Source: an uncultured Pseudomonas sp.
GTDB taxonomy: Bacteria > Pseudomonadota > Gammaproteobacteria > Pseudomonadales > Pseudomonadaceae
Assembly (NCBI RefSeq): GCF_913777995.1
Contig: NZ_CAJYVE010000008.1
Coordinates: 38,726-102,725, forward strand
Direction of reading: 5' to 3'
Length of the DNA stretch: 64,000 nucleotides
Numbering within the stretch: the first letter of the stretch is position 1; every line of letters begins with the position of its first letter. Under the pieces are notes generated by a model. That model did no database searches. It was not told where the DNA came from and saw only the letters and a list, made by a program, of their open reading frames with translations. This document shows positions 26,290-36,700 of the stretch, in pieces. A program made the position numbers and the translations under genes.

Positions 26290-28185
26290 TCAGCCCAGCT
26301 GCGTCAACCGCGCTTCGATGGCCGCCGCGATACCTTTGGCATCCAGACCGCATTCGGCGAGCATCTGTGCCGGTTTGGCATGTTCCACGTAGCTGTCCGG
26401 CAGGCCCAGGTGCAGCACGGGCTTGAGGATGCCGGCCCGCGCCAGGTATTCGCTGACCGCCGAGCCGGCGCCGCCCATCACTGCGTTTTCTTCAACGGTC
26501 ACCAGCAGGTCATGGCTGGCGGCCAGTTGCTGCACCAGTGCTTCATCCAGCGGCTTGACGAAGCGCATGTCGGCCACGCTGGCGTCGATGTTCTCAGCAA
26601 CTTGCAGGGCGTCGTTCAATTGCACGCCGAACGCCAGGATGGCCACGCGCCGGCCCTGGCGGCGTACCACGCCCTTGCCGATCTCGATGGGCGTCAGCTC
26701 TGGCTCGATGACCGCGTTCGGGCCGCTACCACGCGGGTAGCGCACCGCGGCCGGGCCCTGGTGCAGGTAGCCGGTGGTGAGCATCTTGCGCAGTTCGTTC
26801 TCGTCGCTCGGGGTCATGATCAGCATGCCCGGGATGCAGCGCAGGTAAGAGAGGTCGAAGCTGCCCGCGTGGGTGGGGCCGTCTTCGCCCACCAGCCCCG
26901 CGCGGTCAATGGCGAACAGTACGTCGAGGTTTTGCACCGCGACGTCGTGCACCAGCTGGTCATAGCCGCGTTGCAGGAAGGTGGAATAGATCGCCACCAC
27001 CGGCTTGCTGCCTTCGCAGGCCATGCCGGCGGCCAGGGTCACGGCGTGCTGCTCGGCGATGGCCACGTCGAAGTAGCGCTGTGGGAAGCGCTCGCTGAAC
27101 GCCACCAGGTCCGAGCCTTCCTTCATGGCCGGGGTGATGCCGACCAGGCGCGGGTCGTGGGCGGCCATGTCGCACAGCCATTGCCCGAACACGCCGGAAT
27201 ATTTCGGCCCGCTAGCAGGCTTAGGCGCCTTGGCCGGGGCGTCCAGCGGGTCGAGCTTGGTGATGGCGTGATAGCCGATGGGGTCGACCTCGGCGGGGGC
27301 GAAGCCTTTGCCTTTCTTGGTCACCACGTGCAGGAATTGCGGGCCCTTGAGGTCGCGCATGTTGCGCAGGGTGGCGACCAGGGTCGGCAGGTCGTGGCCG
27401 TCGATGGGGCCGATGTAGTTCCAGCCCAGCTCCTCGAACAGCGTGCCGGGCACCAGCATGCCCTTGGCGTACTCTTCGGTGCGGCGGGCGATTTCCCAGG
27501 CACCGGGCAGGCGCGACAGCACTTTCTTGCTGCCTTCGCGCATGCTGGTGTAGGTGCGGCTGGAGAGAATCTTGGCCAGGTAGTTCGACAGCCCGCCGAC
27601 GTTGCGCGAGATCGACATGTCGTTGTCGTTGAGGATCACCAGCATGTCGGCGCCCACTTCCGGCGCGTGGTTCAGCGCCTCGAAGGCCATGCCGGCGGTC
27701 AGCGCGCCGTCGCCGATCACCGCGATGGACTTGCGTGGCGAGCCCTGCAGGCGAGCGGCCACGGCCATGCCCAGGGCGGCGCTGATCGAGGTGCTGGAGT
27801 GGCCGACGCCGAAGGTGTCGTACTCGCTCTCGCAGCGGCGCGGAAAGGCGGCCAGGCCGTCTTTCTGGCGCAGGGTGGTCATGCGCTGGCGGCGACCGGT
27901 AAGGATCTTGTGCGGATAGGCCTGATGGCCGACGTCCCACACCAGGCGGTCGTCCGGGGTGTCGAACACGTAGTGCAGGGCGATGGTCAGCTCGATGACA
28001 CCCAGCCCGGCACCGAAGTGGCCGCCGGTCTGGCCTACGCTATACAACAGTTCCTGGCGCAGTTCATCGGCGAGGGTTTCCAGCTCGGCTTCACCGAGGC
28101 GGCGCAGGTCGTCCGGTTTCTCGACCTGGTCGAGCAACGGAGTGGCGGGGCGCTCGCGGGGGATCTCTTTGAACGTCTTGGGCAT
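26290..28185 (-). CDS. dxs: 1-deoxy-D-xylulose-5-phosphate synthase
   Basis: 631 aa; thiamine-diphosphate enzyme joining pyruvate and glyceraldehyde 3-phosphate at the entry of the MEP isoprenoid pathway. The GDG...N cofactor motif ([17 protein letters not shown]) is followed by [27 protein letters not shown] and the transketolase pyrimidine segment [15 protein letters not shown] are intact. Length is typical. It lies downstream of xseB and ispA on the same strand, the common xseB-ispA-dxs order; 144 bp separate it from ispA. Confidence 0.97.
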   Translation of the reverse strand: MPKTFKEIPRERPATPLLDQVEKPDDLRRLGEAELETLADELRQELLYSVGQTGGHFGAGLGVIELTIALHYVFDTPDDRLVWDVGHQAYPHKILTGRRQRMTTLRQKDGLAAFPRRCESEYDTFGVGHSSTSISAALGMAVAARLQGSPRKSIAVIGDGALTAGMAFEALNHAPEVGADMLVILNDNDMSISRNVGGLSNYLAKILSSRTYTSMREGSKKVLSRLPGAWEIARRTEEYAKGMLVPGTLFEELGWNYIGPIDGHDLPTLVATLRNMRDLKGPQFLHVVTKKGKGFAPAEVDPIGYHAITKLDPLDAPAKAPKPASGPKYSGVFGQWLCDMAAHDPRLVGITPAMKEGSDLVAFSERFPQRYFDVAIAEQHAVTLAAGMACEGSKPVVAIYSTFLQRGYDQLVHDVAVQNLDVLFAIDRAGLVGEDGPTHAGSFDLSYLRCIPGMLIMTPSDENELRKMLTTGYLHQGPAAVRYPRGSGPNAVIEPELTPIEIGKGVVRRQGRRVAILAFGVQLNDALQVAENIDASVADMRFVKPLDEALVQQLAASHDLLVTVEENAVMGGAGSAVSEYLARAGILKPVLHLGLPDSYVEHAKPAQMLAECGLDAKGIAAAIEARLTQLG

Positions 28186-28283
28186 CAGGCGAATCGTTAT
28201 AAGTAGAGGACGCGGCAGTTTACCCTATGAGTCGCAGGCTGCCCATGAAGTGCGTCGTGGATGGATACCGCTGCAGGCTTTGA

Positions 28284-28311
28284 CGTGGCGAATCCATATT
28301 GATTCGCCACG
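28284..28311 (-). terminator. Hairpin between ispA and dxs
   Basis: CGTGGCGAATC (28284-28294) and GATTCGCCACG (28301-28311) form a perfect 11-bp stem with a 6-base loop. No U-tract follows on the minus strand, so it may be an attenuating or RNA-stabilising structure rather than a classic terminator. Confidence 0.4.
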
Positions 28312-28329
28312 GGCGACGTGCGGTGCGGC

Positions 28330-29217
28330 TCAGCTGCGTCGTTCGACGATGTAGCGGGCCAGCTCGCGCAGCGGTTCGGCAGCGTCGTCGAAGCCGCGCA
28401 GTGCCTCCAGGGCCTGATCGCGCAGTTCCAGGGCATAGGCCTTGGCCGCCTCCAGGCCCAGCAGGGCGGGATAGGTCGGTTTGTCACGGGCGATGTCGGC
28501 GCCCTGGCGTTTGCCCAGCGTGGCGGTATCGCTTTCCACGTCGAGAATGTCGTCCTGAACCTGGAAGGCCAGGCCGATCGCACGGGCATACAGCTGCAAC
28601 GCATCCAGGCGTGCGGCATCGGCGTGGCCGCTGGCCAGGGCGCCGAGGCGCACGCTGGCTTCGATCAGCGCGCCGGTCTTGTGCCGGTGCATGTTCTCCA
28701 GCGCCGCCTGGTCGAGCTTCAGGCCCACCGAGCCGAGGTCGATGGCCTGGCCGCCGACCATGCCGGCAGGGCCGGCGGCGCGGGCCAGGGCGTCGACCAT
28801 CTGCAGGCGGGTCTCGGCGTCACGGTTGTTCAGGCGCGGGTCGGCGAGGGCGCTGAAGGCCAGGCTCTGCAGGCCGTCCCCGGCAAGGATCGCGCAGGCT
28901 TCGTCGAAAGCCTTGTGGGTGGTCGGCTGGCCCCGGCGCAGGTCATCGTCGTCCATCGCCGGCAGGTCGTCGTGGACCAGCGAGTAGGCGTGGATCAGTT
29001 CCACGGCACAGGCCGCGCCATTGGCGTCTTCGGGCGCACCGCCCAGAGCCTGGCAGGCCGCGTAGACCAGCAGCGGACGCACGCGCTTGCCGCCGTTCAT
29101 GACGCTGTAGCGCATCGCGGCGTAGACCCGGTCGAGTTCGGCGGCCGGCGCCTTGAACAGCGGTTCCAGGGCAGCGTTCACGCGGGTCTGGCACTGGGCC
29201 TGATAGGTCGCGATCAT
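28330..29217 (-). CDS. ispA: Farnesyl diphosphate synthase (geranyltranstransferase)
   Basis: 295 aa; condenses DMAPP and IPP to FPP. First Asp-rich motif [14 protein letters not shown] with HAYSLVHDD before it, second motif [27 protein letters not shown] is the IPP-binding loop. ATGA overlap with xseB. Confidence 0.95.
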   Translation of the reverse strand: MIATYQAQCQTRVNAALEPLFKAPAAELDRVYAAMRYSVMNGGKRVRPLLVYAACQALGGAPEDANGAACAVELIHAYSLVHDDLPAMDDDDLRRGQPTTHKAFDEACAILAGDGLQSLAFSALADPRLNNRDAETRLQMVDALARAAGPAGMVGGQAIDLGSVGLKLDQAALENMHRHKTGALIEASVRLGALASGHADAARLDALQLYARAIGLAFQVQDDILDVESDTATLGKRQGADIARDKPTYPALLGLEAAKAYALELRDQALEALRGFDDAAEPLRELARYIVERRS

Positions 29218-29456
29218 TCGGGCTGTTCCGCGTCGAAGGGCATCTCGGCCAGTTCGCCGTCACGTTCGAGCAGCATCTGCACTTTCTGCTCGGCCTGGGC
29301 CAGGGCGCCCTGGCATTCACGGGTCAGGCGCACACCCTGTTCGAAGGCGGTCAGCGAGTCTTCCAGCGACAGCTCGCCATTCTCCAGGCGCTCGACCAGC
29401 GTCTGCAGCTCGGCGAGGGACTGTTCGAAATCCAGTGCAGCTTTCTTGCGGGCCAT
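29214..29456 (-). CDS. xseB: Exodeoxyribonuclease VII small subunit
   Basis: 80 aa; partner of XseA in degrading single-stranded DNA. The conserved core ([35 protein letters not shown]) is intact. It starts the xseB-ispA-dxs series. Confidence 0.94.
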   Translation of the reverse strand: MARKKAALDFEQSLAELQTLVERLENGELSLEDSLTAFEQGVRLTRECQGALAQAEQKVQMLLERDGELAEMPFDAEQPE

Positions 29457-29528
29457 GGGGCTATTCCGGTTAGCGGTTGAACCGGCGCGACACTAGCAGA
29501 GCCGCGCCATCGGGGCAAATGGCCGGGC

Positions 29529-30704
29529 TCAGGCCGACTGGGCGAGGGCGGTGAAGCCGGCCTGCAGGTCGGCGATCAGGTCGTCCGGGTTCTCCAGGCC
29601 GATCTGCAAACGCAGGATCTGCCGTGGGCCGCTGTCACCCTGAGCCTGGATCTGAGTCACCAGGCTCTCGAAGCCGCCCCAGGAGTAACCGATGCCGAAC
29701 AGGCGCAGGGCGTCGACGAAGCGGTCGCAGGCGTCTGGCTGCGGGCTGTCGAACTCGAAGCTGAGCAGGCCGTTGCAACCGTGGAAGTCGCGCTTCCAGA
29801 TGGCATGGCCGGGATGTTCCGGCAGCGCCGGGTACATCACCCGGATGACCTGCGGCTGGGCCTGCAGCCACTGCGCGACCTGCAGGGCGTTGCGTTCGTG
29901 CATGGCCAGGCGCGCGGCCAGCGAGCGGGCGCCGCGCAGGGCCAGGTAGGCGTCGTCCGGGCTGACCGTCGAGCCCATGGCGATCTGCATGGTTTTGAGC
30001 GTGGCGAAATGCGCCTCGGTGGTGCTGACGCTGCCCATCATCACGTCCGAATGGCCGCCGACGTACTTGGTCAGGGCCATCAGGGAAATGTCCGCGCCCA
30101 GCTCCAGCGGGCGATAGAGCACACCCGAACCCCAGGAGTTATCCACCGCCAGCAGCAGGCCGCGCGCCTTGCACAGCTGCGACAAGGCCGGCAGGTCGCA
30201 CATCGCGAAGGTCTGCGAGCCGGGCACCTCGGCGTAGATCATCCGCGTGTTGGGCTTGATGAGTGCCTCGATGCCGCTGGCGTCGGCGGGATAGTAGTCG
30301 ACCTCGATATCGAAGGCCGCCAGCAGGGTGCGCGCCAGGCGCCGCACCGGTGGGTACACCGCGTCGGTGATCAGGACGTGCTGGCCGGGGCGCAGGAAGG
30401 CCTGGAACATCAGCCCCACGGCATTCAGGCCGGTGGGGAACAGGCAAGTGCCATGGGCACCTTCCAGGTCGTTGATCAGGTCTTCCAGGGCGAAGGCGGT
30501 GGGGTTGCCGTTGGCCGCATAGGTCAGCGAGCGTTCGCTCTGCGCGCGGCGGGCTTCGGCTTCGCGCAAGTCGGCCAGGCTGTCGAACAGCACGGTGCTC
30601 ATGCGCACCACCGGTGGATTGACCGACAGCCCTGGGCCGCTGTCCGCCGTGCGACCGGACTGGGTCAGCGTGGTTCGGGCTTGAAGGTCGTTGGCTGAAG
30701 ACAT
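29529..30704 (-). CDS. metC: Cystathionine beta-lyase (Cys/Met PLP enzyme)
   Basis: 391-aa PLP enzyme cleaving cystathionine to homocysteine. The lysine-containing motif is LMALTKYVGGHSDVMMG; YPPVRRLARTLL, YAEVPGSQTFAMCDLPAL and SWGGFESLV are typical of MetC rather than MetB. The start MSSANDLQ has GGAG 8 bp upstream; 61 additional open codons upstream show no family similarity. Transcribed alone, divergent from the VgrG-like gene. Confidence 0.88.
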   Translation of the reverse strand: MSSANDLQARTTLTQSGRTADSGPGLSVNPPVVRMSTVLFDSLADLREAEARRAQSERSLTYAANGNPTAFALEDLINDLEGAHGTCLFPTGLNAVGLMFQAFLRPGQHVLITDAVYPPVRRLARTLLAAFDIEVDYYPADASGIEALIKPNTRMIYAEVPGSQTFAMCDLPALSQLCKARGLLLAVDNSWGSGVLYRPLELGADISLMALTKYVGGHSDVMMGSVSTTEAHFATLKTMQIAMGSTVSPDDAYLALRGARSLAARLAMHERNALQVAQWLQAQPQVIRVMYPALPEHPGHAIWKRDFHGCNGLLSFEFDSPQPDACDRFVDALRLFGIGYSWGGFESLVTQIQAQGDSGPRQILRLQIGLENPDDLIADLQAGFTALAQSA

Positions 30705-30885
30705 GGCCGGCTCCGGAGGACTGCAAGGGGAAGCGGGCATGGTACAGCAGCGGATGCCTGCTGAGGGTATGCGTAAGAAAAGGCCTCTCGCTGTGTAGGT
30801 GGTGTCTTGTTCTGCTTCGGGCTCTCTACCGCGCCGGGCTTCTCGCCCAGAATCGCGACTCACCTTGCGACCTGGAGAACCCGTC

Positions 30886-32295
30886 ATGTCCGACTCCCCG
30901 TTTCGCCTGGAAGTCAGTGGCTTGAAGCAGCCACTGGCCGTGACCGGCTTTCACGGCACCGAAGCCATCAGCCAGCCCTACGTCTTTACCCTGCAGGTGG
31001 TGTGCGAGCCTGCGCAGGTAGCGCCGGCGCAGTTGATGTATCGCTCGGCGTTCCTGGCCGTGGATGAACAGGACACGGGCTTTCATGGCCAGATCCAGGG
31101 CGTGGAGCATCAGCCGCATCCAGGCAGCGAGACGCGCTACCGGCTGGTCCTCGGCCCGCGACTGGCCTGCCTGGCGCAACGCTGCAATGTCCGGGTGTTC
31201 CAGGGCCTGAGCGCCAGGCAGATCATCGCCCAGGTGCTGAGCGAGCATGGCCTGCGTGGCGAGGCGCACGCTTTTCACCTCAAGGTGCCGTGCAGGCCAC
31301 GGGCTTTCTGTGCCCAGTACCAGGAGAACGACCTGCAGTTCGTCCAGCGCCTGTGTGCCGAGGAAGGCATTCATTACCACTTCGCCCATTCGCGCCAGGG
31401 GCATCGGCTGATCTTCGCCAGTGGCCTGTACGGTGCCAGACGCAGCCCGCCCGCCCCCTGGCATGCAACCACCGAGGGTCCGGCAGTAACGCGCTTTGCG
31501 ATGGTGCCCAATGAAGACCCGCAGGCCGGGCGGCGTGCCGAGGGCGACAGTACCCTGAGCTTTATCAACAGTGGTCGACTGTTCGCTATGAGTGGTCATG
31601 CGTGCGAGGCGTGGAACGGCCTTTGGCGCGTGTTGCACGTCGAGCACGCGGGGCAGCAACGGTATGGCAACCGCTTCGTGGTGCAGCCTTGGGATGCCCG
31701 CGTGCCCATCGCCGCGCCGCCTGCCCAGGCGTTGCCCGTGGTGATGCGGGCGTGGGTCATGGGAGCGGCCGGCGAGCCCGCCGACCGTGACGCGAACGGA
31801 CGGGTGCGGGTGCAGTTCGATTGGATCATGCAGGGCGCCGGGGCGCGTTTCGCCGATTGCTGGCTGCCGGTACAGCGCCAGGTGCGCAGCCCGTTGCTGG
31901 GCGGCATGCCGGTGCTCGCCAGTCCTTCGCGACAAGCCGACCAGCCGCCGCAGATCATTGCCTGCCTGAGCAAGGCAAGCTTGTCGGCAGAGCCGCCGCA
32001 AGAGGGGCAGGAGCCTTTGCAGGCATGCGTGTCCGCAGCTTGGCTGATGGGTGAGCGGCGCACCTTGCAGCTGCGCGATGGGCCGCTCATCGAGCTGCAC
32101 GAGGGCGCCGAGCTGACCCTGGAAGTGGGCGCCAGCCGCGTGCGGCTCGACGCCCAGAGCCTGGCACTGAGTGCCGCGGCGCTGAACTTCACTCACTCAG
32201 TGGGCGAACCAGCCATCGCTGCGCTGCAGGCGCCAGGCGATGCAACCCAGGGTCAGGGCGCGCAGCAACATGAAGAGCAGGAAGGTCAGCCATAG
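30886..32295 (+). CDS. Orphan, shortened VgrG-like spike protein
   Basis: 469 aa. The gp27-like half is well kept (FHGTEAISQPYVFTLQVV near residue 24, RYRLVLGPRLACLAQ, FCAQYQENDLQFVQRLCAEEGIHYHF). The gp5 OB-fold starts correctly (DANGRVRVQFDW) but breaks off: the usual WAG...PRIGQEV segment is replaced by WLPVQRQVRSPLLGGMPVLA. A short needle-like region follows, and the last 33 residues are read antisense to the MATE gene. No T6SS, PAAR, adaptor or effector gene is nearby, so function is doubtful. Confidence 0.75.
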   Translation: MSDSPFRLEVSGLKQPLAVTGFHGTEAISQPYVFTLQVVCEPAQVAPAQLMYRSAFLAVDEQDTGFHGQIQGVEHQPHPGSETRYRLVLGPRLACLAQRCNVRVFQGLSARQIIAQVLSEHGLRGEAHAFHLKVPCRPRAFCAQYQENDLQFVQRLCAEEGIHYHFAHSRQGHRLIFASGLYGARRSPPAPWHATTEGPAVTRFAMVPNEDPQAGRRAEGDSTLSFINSGRLFAMSGHACEAWNGLWRVLHVEHAGQQRYGNRFVVQPWDARVPIAAPPAQALPVVMRAWVMGAAGEPADRDANGRVRVQFDWIMQGAGARFADCWLPVQRQVRSPLLGGMPVLASPSRQADQPPQIIACLSKASLSAEPPQEGQEPLQACVSAAWLMGERRTLQLRDGPLIELHEGAELTLEVGASRVRLDAQSLALSAAALNFTHSVGEPAIAALQAPGDATQGQGAQQHEEQEGQP

Positions 32296-33537
32296 CGCGT
32301 GATTGCCTTGGGTGGACGCCAGCGCGGCAAATGGTGCCAGTACGGCGACGCTGAGCAGCATGGCGTTGCGCATTTCTCTGGCTCGGGTGGCGCCGATGAA
32401 CAGTCCGTCGAGCAGGTAGCTCCACACCCCCAGCAACGGCGTGACGGCCAGGTAGGGCAGGTAGATGACGGCGGTCTCACGGATCTCCGGGATGTCGGTC
32501 TGCATGAACACGAACCAGTGGCCGAAGAGCAGAAAGCCAGCGGCGAACAGCAGGCTGGCGATCAATGACCAGCCGCCGGCCACCACCAGGCTGCGGCGCA
32601 GGGTGAGCCGGTCGCGGGCGCCGATGGCGTGGCCGCACAGCGCTTCCACGGCATGGGCCAGGCCATCCAGGGCCTGGGCCGCCAGCAGCAGGCCGTTGAG
32701 CAGCAGGGCGTTGGCGGCCACCGTGGCATCGCCCAGGCGGGCGCCCTGGGCGGTGATGAGGAACATCACCGACTGCAGCGCCAGGGTGCGCAGGAAAATG
32801 TCCCGGTTGACCCCCAGCAACGGGCTCCAGTTGTGCCAGTGCGCCAAGGCGCGCCAGACGATCTGCCCAGGCCAGGTGCGCAGCGTGCCACGGGTCAGCG
32901 CCAGGCCCAGCAGTACGCCGAGCCACTCGGCGAGCACCGAGGCCCGTGCCGAGCCCAGCACGCCCCAGTCCAGGCCCAGGACGAACCACAGGTTGAAGAC
33001 GATGTTGGCCAGGTTGGTGGTCAGCAGGATCGCCAGCGGCGCGCGGGCGTTCTGTGCGCCAAGGAACCAGCCGACCAGCGCAAAGCTGGCCAGGGTCGCC
33101 GGCAGGCCATACAAGCGCGCCTGGAAGAAATCCAGGGTCAGCTGATGCAGCTGTTCGGAAGGCTGCATCACATGCATGGCCACCTGGCTGAAGGGCAATG
33201 CCAGGACGGCCAGGCCGAGGGCCATGAAAAACGCCAGCAGCAAGCCCTGCAGCAGAATGCGCCGCAGCGCTGCACCATCGTCGCGCCCGGCGGCCTGGGC
33301 GGCGAAGCCGGTGGCGCCCATGCGCAGGCACACCAGCCCGGAGGCGAGGAAACCATACAGGGTCGAGCCCACGGCCACGGCGCCCAGTTGGTGGGCATGC
33401 GGCAGGTGGCCGATGACCGTGCTGTCGACCAGCGCCACCAGGGGAACGGAAATATTGGACAAGATCATCGGCGTCGCCAGGCCCCAGACCCTTCGGTGGG
33501 TAGGGCGGTGACGCCAGTCGCTGACAAGGCTGGACAT
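32197..33537 (-). CDS. MATE-family efflux transporter (DinF-like)
   Basis: 446-aa inner-membrane cation-coupled exporter with about 12 helices in two repeated halves. The N-terminus (HRRVWGLATPMILSNISVPLVALVDSTVIGHL) is typical of the DinF branch. The start MSSLVSDW is chosen because 49 upstream codons are polar and unlike the family. Its 3' end overlaps the convergent VgrG-like gene by 99 bp. Substrate unknown. Confidence 0.9.
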   Translation of the reverse strand: MSSLVSDWRHRPTHRRVWGLATPMILSNISVPLVALVDSTVIGHLPHAHQLGAVAVGSTLYGFLASGLVCLRMGATGFAAQAAGRDDGAALRRILLQGLLLAFFMALGLAVLALPFSQVAMHVMQPSEQLHQLTLDFFQARLYGLPATLASFALVGWFLGAQNARAPLAILLTTNLANIVFNLWFVLGLDWGVLGSARASVLAEWLGVLLGLALTRGTLRTWPGQIVWRALAHWHNWSPLLGVNRDIFLRTLALQSVMFLITAQGARLGDATVAANALLLNGLLLAAQALDGLAHAVEALCGHAIGARDRLTLRRSLVVAGGWSLIASLLFAAGFLLFGHWFVFMQTDIPEIRETAVIYLPYLAVTPLLGVWSYLLDGLFIGATRAREMRNAMLLSVAVLAPFAALASTQGNHALWLTFLLFMLLRALTLGCIAWRLQRSDGWFAH

Positions 33538-33706
33538 GTGGACTCCTGAGCAGGCGGCCATTGTACCGGTAGGGCCGATGATACGCAGTGGCCATGTACC
33601 GAGAACGAAGTCACAAAGCCGCTGTCTATTCGCGCAACCAGCTCCGCACCCGACAGTGGCTGCTTTATAGTCACGCTTTTTCAACCTGCCCCCCTACGAG
33701 TGCCCC

Positions 33707-36700
33707 ATGCTCAACAAAGGATTGTTCCTGGCTTGCGCGCTTGCGCTGCTCAGTGCCTGCGATTCCTCTTCTTCCGACAAACCCGCGGCGCCCCCGGCGC
33801 AGGCCCAGGCGCCGGCGAGCACGCCCGCCAAGCCCCGACCGGCACTCGACCTGCCGGCCCTGGCCAAGCGTTACGAAGGGCGCGAACTGAGCGTGGTGGA
33901 CGTCTCCGAGATTCAGGTGGACGGCGCCAGCACCCTGTCGGTGAGCTTCTCGGTACCGCTGGATCCGCAGCAGAAATTCGCCGAGAAACTGCACCTGGTC
34001 GACAGCAAGAGCGGCAAGGTCGACGGTGCCTGGGAGCTGTCGGACAACCTCATGGAGTTGCGCCTGCGTCACCTGGAGCCGCAGCGCAAGCTGGTGCTCA
34101 CCGTCGACGCCGGCCTGGAAGGCGTGAACAAGGCCAGGTTGGCCAGCGAATTCAGCGCGCGCCTGGAGACCCGTGACCTGCAGGCCACGGTGGGCTTCGC
34201 CAGCCGTGGCAGTCTGCTGCCGACCCGCCTGGCCGAAGGCCTGCCGGTGATCGCCCTGAACGTCGACAAGGTCGATGTGGAGTTCTTCCGCATCAAGCCC
34301 GACCAACTGCCCGCCTTTCTCGCTGAGTGGGAAGGCTCTTCTTCGATGTCGTCGTATCGCTCCGAAGAGCTGCTGCCCATGGCCGACCTGGTGTATGGCG
34401 GGCGCTTCGACCTGAAGCCGGCGCGCAACACCCGGGAGACCCTGCTGCTGCCGATCTCCGGCATCAAGCCCCTGCAGCAGCCGGGCGTTTACCTGGCGGT
34501 GATGCGCGCCTCGGGCACCTACAGCTACAGCCTGCCGGCGACCCTGTTCACCCTGAGCGACATCGGCCTGTCGGTGCATCGCTACAGCCAGCGCATGGAC
34601 GTCTTCACCCAGGCGCTGGAGGGCGGCAAGGCACTGAGCGATGTGAATGTCGATGTCTACGACCAGGACGGCAAGGTGGTCGGCCAGGCCAAGACCGACG
34701 GCAAGGGCCACGCCCAGTTGCCGCTGCCCAACAAGGCCGCGCTGATCCTTGCCCACAAGGACGAGCAGAGCAGCCTGCTGCGCCTCAACAGCCCGGCGCT
34801 GGACCTCGCCGAATTCGACATTACCGGCCCGCAGGCCCATCCGCTGCAGTTCTTCATCTTCGGCCCGCGCGACCTCTATCGCCCTGGCGAAACCGTACTG
34901 CTCAACGGCCTGCTGCGTGACCAGGACGGCAAGGGCGTGAAGGCCCAGCCGATCAACGTCGAAGTGCGCCGCCCCGACGAACAGGTCAGCCGCAAGTTCG
35001 TCTGGGAGCCGGACGCCAACGGCCTGTACCAGTACCAGCTGCAACTGGCCGACGAGGCGCCCACCGGTCGCTGGCAACTGGTCTATGATCTGGGCGACGG
35101 CAAGCCGCAGCTCTATGAATTCAATGTCGAAGACTTCCTGCCCGAGCGCCTGGCGCTGGACCTCAAGGGCAGCGAGCAGCCGATTTCCCCAGAGGACAAC
35201 CCGCAGTTCGAAGTGACCGGTCGCTACCTCTACGGCGCCCCGGCTTCGGGCAACAGCCTCACTGGCCAGCTCTACGTGCGGCCGCTGCGTGAGGCGGTGG
35301 AAAAACTGCCGGGTTACCAGTTCGGTTCCATCACCGAAGAAGACCTCAAGCAGGACCGCGAGCTGGACGCCATCACCCTGGATGCCAACGGTGAAGCGCT
35401 GCTGGACGTGCAGACCGAATGGGCCAAGGCGCGTTCGCCGCTCAATGTCATCCTCCAGGCCAGCCTGCAGGAGTCCGGTGGCCGGCCGATCACCCGCCGC
35501 GTGGTGCAGCCGGTATGGCCGGCCGAACGTCTGCCGGGCCTGCGCCCGCTGTTCGGCACCAGCGCCGGCGATGACGACGACTACGGTTACGGCGCCGCCC
35601 GTGGCGAAGCGCAGACCGACGGCGACGGCCCGGCCGAGTTCGAGATCCTGGTGGCCGACGCCGCCGGCCACAAGCTGGCCGCCAACGACGTCAAGGTGCG
35701 CCTGGTGCGCGAGCGTCGCGACTATTACTGGACCTACTCCAACAGCGACGGCTGGAGCTACAACTACAACGAGAAATTCCTCAACCTCAACGAGGAAACC
35801 GTCAACATCAAGAAAGACGGCACCGCCAAGGTCACCTTCCCGGTGGAGTGGGGCCCGTACCGTGTGGAAGTCGAAGACCCGGCCACTGGCCTGGTCAGCA
35901 GCCTGCGTTTCTGGGCGGGCTACCGCTGGCAGGACAACGCCGAAGGCGGTGCGGTACGTCCCGATCAGGTCAAGCTGGCGCTGGACAAGCCGGCCTATGG
36001 CGATGGCGACACCGCGAAAGTCACCGTGACCCCGCCGGCCGCTGGCAAGGGCTACCTGCTGGTGGAGTCCAGCGAGGGCCCGCTGTGGTGGCAGGAGATC
36101 GACGTGCCGGCCGAAGGCAAGACCTTCGAGGTGCCGCTGGACAAACAGTGGGCGCGTCATGACCTGTACGTCAGTGCCCTGGTAGTGCGGCCGGGCGAGC
36201 GCAAGGCCAATGTCACGCCCAAGCGCGCCGTGGGTGTGCTGCACCTGCCGCTGGATCGTTCGCAGCGCAAGCTGGGCCTGACCATCAGCGCGCCTGAGAA
36301 GATGCGCCCCAAACAGCCGCTCAAACTCAAGGTCGCGGCGAAGAACGCCGACGGCAGCGTGCCCAAGCAGGTGCAGGTACTGGTGTCGGCGGTGGATGTC
36401 GGCATCCTCAACATCACCCGCTACGCCACGCCCGATCCGTTCGCCAGTCTGTTCGGCCGCAAGGAGTACGGCGCCGACCAGCTCGACGTGTACGGGCAAC
36501 TGATCGAAGCCGGTCAGGGCCGCCTGGCCAGCATGGCCTTCGGCGGTGACGCCCTGGCCAAGGGCGGCAAGCGTCCCGACACCAGCGTGACCATCGTCGC
36601 CCTGCAAAGCGCGCCGGTGACCCTCAACGAAAAGGGCGAGGGTGAAGTCAGCGTCGACATCCCCGACTTCAACGGCGAACTGCGCATCATGGCCCAGGCC

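Noticed and set aside
30886-32295. A type VI secretion cluster or anti-phage island around the VgrG-like gene
   Set aside because: Neighbours are metC and a MATE exporter; there is no Hcp, PAAR, adaptor, effector/immunity pair or sheath gene.
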